DNA of 45,533 nt from Nitrospinaceae bacterium (GTDB lineage: Bacteria; Nitrospinota; Nitrospinia; Nitrospinales; Nitrospinaceae), in the NCBI GenBank assembly GCA_024644405.1, contig JAHELC010000016.1:1-45533 (forward strand), in the 5' to 3' direction. The notes beneath the pieces were generated by a model. That model made no database searches. It was not told the DNA's origin and saw only the letters and a list, made by a program, of their open reading frames with translations. Below are positions 41,359 to 45,533 of the stretch, one piece after another. Position 1 is the first letter of the stretch. Each line of letters starts with the position of its first letter. The translations under genes were made by a program, and so were the position numbers.

Positions 41359-42270
41359 TTACTTGGATTTTGGCACATCGCGAAAATCCTTCAATACTTT
41401 TTTGATGGCCTCGCGTGAATAATTTTGTTTGTCAAGCCATCGATATTGGGCCGAAAAGGCATTGGCCATGGTCGCGGATTGGGACCCGACGAAGCGGGCT
41501 CCCCAAATGGCTTCCCCGGTCCGGGTGCTGATCAGGTAGACGCTGAACTCCACGGCGGCGCCTTCGCTGGAATCGGGCCGACCTGCACGGTTTTTGAATT
41601 TATTCGTATAGCGGGTAACCGAGCCGATGAGGACCGCGTCGAATTTATCCCTGGAATAAGGCAAATCGTAACCCGGCTTCGAGGCAGTTTGTCCCGAAGG
41701 GGCCGGACTTGATCCGGGACCGGGCGCTTGGTCTGGAGTGGTCACTATCTTCATTTGGAATTCATCCAGCATCCGGGTCGGCGAAATGACCGACAGCTTT
41801 TCGACCCGCTCCAGTTCCGTCGAAAACTGGTTGGCCACCAGAGTCCCGGCATTCTCATCCGCTCCGAATCCGCTGGTTTTATTTTCAAAAAAGACCACCC
41901 CAATCCGCTTGGCCTGCTTGAAGGCTTGACGATCAAATACCTTGCTTTGCACCTGGTCTTTCGGGTCGATCTGCAGAAGCTGGTAATAATACTTCGGATA
42001 CCGCCCCACTTTCGGGAATTTTTTCAGATACTCCGGGATGGGATGCGGTTCGTTGATTGCATCGTTCAGGTTCGGGTTCTGACTGCGGAACTCCCCCGGA
42101 GCAACTTTGTGCAAGGGGTGCGCATTGAGCGACGGATTCGGGTTTTGCTGGTGGTAAGGAAACGCGTCGTCCGTGTCAATGGCCCCGGCCGGCCCGGCGG
42201 CAAAAACCAGCCCCGCCACGCTAATCATGTATAATAATCGACGGATAAAGTTGCGTTGTCCGGAAGTCAC
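41359..42270 (-). CDS. CsgG/LpoB-like exported protein
   Basis: A 303-residue protein. A GTG start with AGGTGAC before it opens into a signal peptide (RRLLYMISVAGLVFAAGPAGA). The first 100 mature residues are rich in Pro, Asn and Tyr. The rest (about 115-290) follows the CsgG/LpoB fold: KRIGVVFFENKTSGFGADENAG, LSVISPTRMLDEF, FDAVLIGSVTRYTNK and AVEFSVYLISTRTGEAIWGARFVG. No lipobox is seen, so it is not a standard lipoprotein. Members form outer-membrane pores or activate cell-wall synthases; the role here is open. Confidence 0.72.
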   Translation of the reverse strand: MTSGQRNFIRRLLYMISVAGLVFAAGPAGAIDTDDAFPYHQQNPNPSLNAHPLHKVAPGEFRSQNPNLNDAINEPHPIPEYLKKFPKVGRYPKYYYQLLQIDPKDQVQSKVFDRQAFKQAKRIGVVFFENKTSGFGADENAGTLVANQFSTELERVEKLSVISPTRMLDEFQMKIVTTPDQAPGPGSSPAPSGQTASKPGYDLPYSRDKFDAVLIGSVTRYTNKFKNRAGRPDSSEGAAVEFSVYLISTRTGEAIWGARFVGSQSATMANAFSAQYRWLDKQNYSREAIKKVLKDFRDVPKSK

Positions 42271-42274
42271 AGTG

Positions 42275-42292
42275 TCACCTCAAAACAGGTGA
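42275..42292 (-). promoter_or_regulatory. Hairpin covering the ribosome site of the CsgG-like gene
   Basis: On the minus strand TCACCT-GTTTTG-AGGTGA is a perfect six-pair hairpin and AGGTGA is the ribosome site itself. It could reduce translation of the GTG-started gene. Confidence 0.4.
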
Positions 42293-42431
42293 TTTAAAAG
42301 GAAATAAACTGTTTCCTGAATTTTTAATATATCACAGGGCCAAGCGAAAACAACTGTATTTGAATGTATCTGTACCTCTCGCCAGATCAGGGTATGAGAA
42401 GCCCTTTTGATCGTATCCACGATAGTTCTTA

Positions 42432-44426
42432 ATGAACCATTATATAGAATATTCCTTTACGAAACTCATTTCATTATCCAGCTTTATAGATACTGGTTTC
42501 AGGCATTCCTTGCCATCCGGTTCACCCTGGCTTTTGGCAGGAGTTACATTGATTTTTACAGTCGTTTTCCTGTGGGCGCTTTTGCCGAAAATCCGGATCA
42601 TGACCCTTGCCGCCAAGGAAAACCGGGTGGATCAGCTTATCCGGCGGTTGTGGAACACGTTTGTCATTGCTTTGGGTCAATCCAAAATGTACAAGGACCG
42701 CCCGGCGGGATGGATGCACGCCCTTATTTTCTGGGGGTTTTTGATTCTTCTGTTCCGCGCCCTCCAGTTTTTCTATATGGGATTGTTCCCTCACGCCATT
42801 ATCGAATTCCCCGGCTCAGACGCCATTGGTAGTGTCTACACGTGGATCAAAAATGTTGTCGTGATTTTAGTAACGCTGGCCTGTATTTATGGATTATACC
42901 GTAGGCTAGTGACCAAACCGAAACGACTGAATCTCTCGGTTGAGGGTGTCGTCATTCTTGCTTTGATTCTGTTGATCATGGCATCAGATATAGGGTACGA
43001 AGGGGCGAAGTATGGCATAGCTGAATTTCCCGAGCGAAAAGCTCATTTTGAAATAGGTTTGATCGTTAATTATTGGACGCACATTCTCAGTATTCTGGTG
43101 TTTCTGGTCATCCTGCCGCGTTCGAAACACTTCCATATTATTACGTCCATCCCCAACGTGTTCCTGGGGAACGTGACGCAGACCGGCAACCAGTTGAGCC
43201 GCATCGACTTCGAGGATGAGAGTAAGAAAACCTTCGGCGTGACGCGCATCGAGGAGTTTTCCTGGAAGAAACTGCTCGACCTCCACACCTGCACCGAGTG
43301 CGGGCGCTGTGACGTGTTCTGCCCGGCGCTCAATTCGGACAAACCGCTGTCGCCAAAACAGTTCACCATCGACCTGCGCGATCATCTCAACAGCCAGACA
43401 CCTGCGCTTCTCAGTAATAAGGAAGCTCATGAACCGGCGGGTATCATGGGAAATGTCATTCAGGACGCCACGGTCTGGGCCTGCACTACCTGCGGTGCGT
43501 GCGAGGAGGAATGCCCGGTGATGATCGAGTACGTCAACAAGATGGTCGATCTGCGCCGCGGCCTGGTGCTCACCGAAGATCGCTACCCGAAGGAACTCGG
43601 TGAAGCGTTCAAATCACTGGAAACGCACAGCAATCCGTGGGGTTTCCCCGGCACCCAGCGCGAGGCCTGGGCGCAGGAGCTCGTCGTGAAGCAATGGGAC
43701 AAAAATAATCCGACGGAGTACCTGTATTTTGTGGGCTGCAACGGCTCGTTCGACAACCGCGGCAAAAAGGTTTCGGAGTCGGTGGTGAAGGCGTTACAAA
43801 AAGCGGGAGTCGATTTTTCCATCCTCGGCAACCGGGAAGGGTGCACCGGCGACCCGGCCCGCCGCCTCGGCAACGAATATCTGTTCGACATGCTGGCGTC
43901 GAAGAACGCTGAGACGTTCAAGGAGCAGGGGGTGATCAAAGTGATCGTCCATTGCCCGCACTGTTTCAATTCGCTGAAACATGAGTATCCTGAATTTGGG
44001 TCCAAGCTGGAAGTCATCCACCACTCGGAATTGCTGGCCCGTTTAATAAAGGAAAACAAACTGCCGACAACCGGAGGAGCAACGGATGAAACGGTAGTGG
44101 TGCACGACTCCTGTTATATGGGGCGGCACAATAAAGTATACGAAGCCCCGCGCGACATTTTGAAATCCACTACTGCGCCGGACTCCGTTAAGGAAGTCGA
44201 AACCTCGCGTGAACGCGGCACCTGTTGCGGCGCGGGGGGCGGACGGTTCCTGCTCGAGGAATCCGGCACGCGCATCAGCCACATGCGCGTCGACGAACTC
44301 ATGCAGACGAATCCCGACACTATCGCCGTTTCCTGTCCCTATTGCGTGCTCATGCTGGAAGACGCCCTCAAATCAAAGAACCTCGCCGATACCGTGAAAG
44401 TCAAAGACATCTCCGAAATGATCTGA
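42432..44426 (+). CDS. Membrane (Fe-S)-binding oxidoreductase, HdrD/GlpC-like with NarI-type domain
   Basis: A 664-residue inner-membrane protein. The first 240 residues have five or six spans with NarI-like histidines (H96, H217, H233, H235), likely heme b ligands. Two [4Fe-4S] motifs follow: C287, C290, C293, C297 and C351, C354, C357, C361. The C-terminal half has two cysteine-rich CCG domains (GCNGSFDN, CPHCFNSLKHEYP, CCGAGGGR, CPYCVLMLEDAL), as in HdrD and GlpC. This layout is known from FadF-like proteins, which take electrons from electron-transfer flavoprotein or other donors to the quinone pool. The electron donor is not identified here. Confidence 0.88.
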   Translation: MNHYIEYSFTKLISLSSFIDTGFRHSLPSGSPWLLAGVTLIFTVVFLWALLPKIRIMTLAAKENRVDQLIRRLWNTFVIALGQSKMYKDRPAGWMHALIFWGFLILLFRALQFFYMGLFPHAIIEFPGSDAIGSVYTWIKNVVVILVTLACIYGLYRRLVTKPKRLNLSVEGVVILALILLIMASDIGYEGAKYGIAEFPERKAHFEIGLIVNYWTHILSILVFLVILPRSKHFHIITSIPNVFLGNVTQTGNQLSRIDFEDESKKTFGVTRIEEFSWKKLLDLHTCTECGRCDVFCPALNSDKPLSPKQFTIDLRDHLNSQTPALLSNKEAHEPAGIMGNVIQDATVWACTTCGACEEECPVMIEYVNKMVDLRRGLVLTEDRYPKELGEAFKSLETHSNPWGFPGTQREAWAQELVVKQWDKNNPTEYLYFVGCNGSFDNRGKKVSESVVKALQKAGVDFSILGNREGCTGDPARRLGNEYLFDMLASKNAETFKEQGVIKVIVHCPHCFNSLKHEYPEFGSKLEVIHHSELLARLIKENKLPTTGGATDETVVVHDSCYMGRHNKVYEAPRDILKSTTAPDSVKEVETSRERGTCCGAGGGRFLLEESGTRISHMRVDELMQTNPDTIAVSCPYCVLMLEDALKSKNLADTVKVKDISEMI

Positions 44427-44542
44427 ACGCAGGGATCCCCGCGTTTTCTTAAAAAACCCGATAAAAATTTTGGTTCCTTAGAAAATTCTCCTTACACTGG
44501 TAAGTGGTAAACATCGTCTAAAATTTTCAGGTTTTTGCCCTC

Positions 44543-45533
44543 ATGGATCAGGTCGTCCCGGTACCCAAAAGCCGGATACTTATTTTGCTAGGATTGATGA
44601 TCGTCGTTGTTTTCGGTCAGGTGATCGGTTTTGAGTTCGTCAACATCGACGACCCGGTGTATGTCAATAATTACATGGTCGTCAAAGGGTTGACCCTCGA
44701 AGGCTTGGCCTGGGTGTTCGCCAGCATCCACACCAATTTCTCGACGACCCTCAACTGGATTTCCCATATGATCGATGTGGAGTTGTTCGGCCTCAATCCC
44801 GCTGGTCATCACCTGACCAACCTCCTTCTGCACCTCGTCAACACGCTTCTCTTTTTTATCATTCTCGACCGGATCACCCGCGACCGGCGGAAGAGCGCAG
44901 TGGCCGCTATTTTGTTTGCCCTCCATCCTCTGCGTGTGGAGACCGTGGCGTGGGTGGCCGACCGCAAAGACCTGTTGGCGATGCTGTTTTCCCTGTTGAC
45001 GATCGGAGCGTACTGTAAGTATGCCGTGGAGCGCCGTCCTTTGTGGTATGGGCTGATGGCGCTCTGTTTTGTGCTGGCCTTGTTATCGAAGCCGGTGATG
45101 GTGATTCTGCCGCTGGTTTTACTGCTGATTGATTTCTGGCCCCTCAACCGTTTGGAATCCTCGTCCTCGTTGCCATGGACGCGCATCAAGCCCCTGCTAT
45201 GGGAAAAGGTTCCGCTATTGGGATTGTCCGGCTTGTTTTCGTGGATCGCCTATAACGGTCAGGCGGTGCACAACGTGATGGTTTCCGAAACAGCGCTGCC
45301 GTGGTACGACCGCTGGTTGAATGTCCCCGTCAATTACATGCGTTACCTTGAAAAAATATTCTGGCCGACAGATCTGGCGGTGTTCTACCCGTTGTCTTAC
45401 CAGGCGCCGGCCACGTGGAAAATTGCCTGTTCTTTGCTTTTCCTTACAGCGGTCACGGTTTGGGTGCTCCGTCGTACTCGGAGTGCGCCTTACTTGTGTG
45501 TAGGATGGCTCTGGTTTCTGGGCTCCCTGGTGC
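44543..45533 (+). CDS. TMTC-like membrane glycosyltransferase (partial)
   Basis: Open to the window end with no stop codon in 330 codons. The frame begins MDQVVPVPKSRILILLG and has many membrane spans. Its soluble loop carries NIDDPVYVNN (a DD motif as in GT-C glycosyltransferases) and HPLRVETVAWVADRKDLLA, which matches the TMTC/DUF1736 O-mannosyltransferase type. These proteins often carry TPR repeats after the membrane part; that section lies beyond the window. Acceptor and sugar are unknown. Confidence 0.8.
   Translation, partial: MDQVVPVPKSRILILLGLMIVVVFGQVIGFEFVNIDDPVYVNNYMVVKGLTLEGLAWVFASIHTNFSTTLNWISHMIDVELFGLNPAGHHLTNLLLHLVNTLLFFIILDRITRDRRKSAVAAILFALHPLRVETVAWVADRKDLLAMLFSLLTIGAYCKYAVERRPLWYGLMALCFVLALLSKPVMVILPLVLLLIDFWPLNRLESSSSLPWTRIKPLLWEKVPLLGLSGLFSWIAYNGQAVHNVMVSETALPWYDRWLNVPVNYMRYLEKIFWPTDLAVFYPLSYQAPATWKIACSLLFLTAVTVWVLRRTRSAPYLCVGWLWFLGSLV

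Overview
The window looks like a piece of chromosome from a Gram-negative bacterium that lives by respiration. It carries bamD, several outer-membrane beta-barrel proteins, TolQ/R-type proteins and many lipoprotein or secreted-protein signals. The mix (SulP anion transporter beside a Na+/H+ antiporter, alginate-export and OprP-type porins, tandem DUF3015 proteins, a KamA-family enzyme, a Ycf46-like ATPase, moderate-to-high GC) would fit a marine Nitrospinota-like organism. That placement is an inference from gene content only. No plasmid, prophage, transposase or CRISPR array is seen.

Layout. 1-2950 (minus): AT-rich SulP transporter and a NapA-type antiporter. 3083-6123 (minus): two large porins. 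6384-8468 (plus): short pentapeptide protein, outer-membrane barrel, CbiX-like chelatase. 8949-14852 (plus): beta-propeller protein plus AAA+ ATPase, then a threonine dehydrogenase/Kbl pair for threonine breakdown. About 800 bp of AT-rich non-coding DNA precede a KamA-family radical SAM enzyme whose substrate-binding residues are changed. 16994-24689: a periplasmic helical protein, a very long pentapeptide protein, an ADP-ribosylglycohydrolase, an HTH/metallo-beta-lactamase fusion, an SDR-DUF2867 protein, a VCBS lipoprotein and FtsY. 24701-31621 (minus): Lnb-N/DUF4105 protein, three DUF3015 paralogues, tRNA-Cys, tRNA-Gly, plsY, a sigma-70 factor and bamD. 31784-37371: TolQ/TolR pair, small genes, M18 aminopeptidase, Nfu-N protein, TPR protein, ABC ATPase and phosphatase, with palindromic intergenic repeats.

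38146-42270 is the least familiar part. It has a DUF420 (CtaM-like) membrane protein, four tiny single- or double-span membrane proteins (two of them only 34-35 residues), an unrecognised soluble protein, a membrane-anchored HmuY-like protein and a CsgG/LpoB-like secreted protein. It lies beside a membrane Fe-S oxidoreductase (42432-44426). This may be an assembly or accessory set for a respiratory complex. The window ends inside a TMTC-like membrane glycosyltransferase gene.

The best regulatory signal is upstream of two DUF3015 genes: a 21-bp dyad overlapping a promoter, followed by a hairpin in the leader, repeated at nearly the same distance from each start codon.
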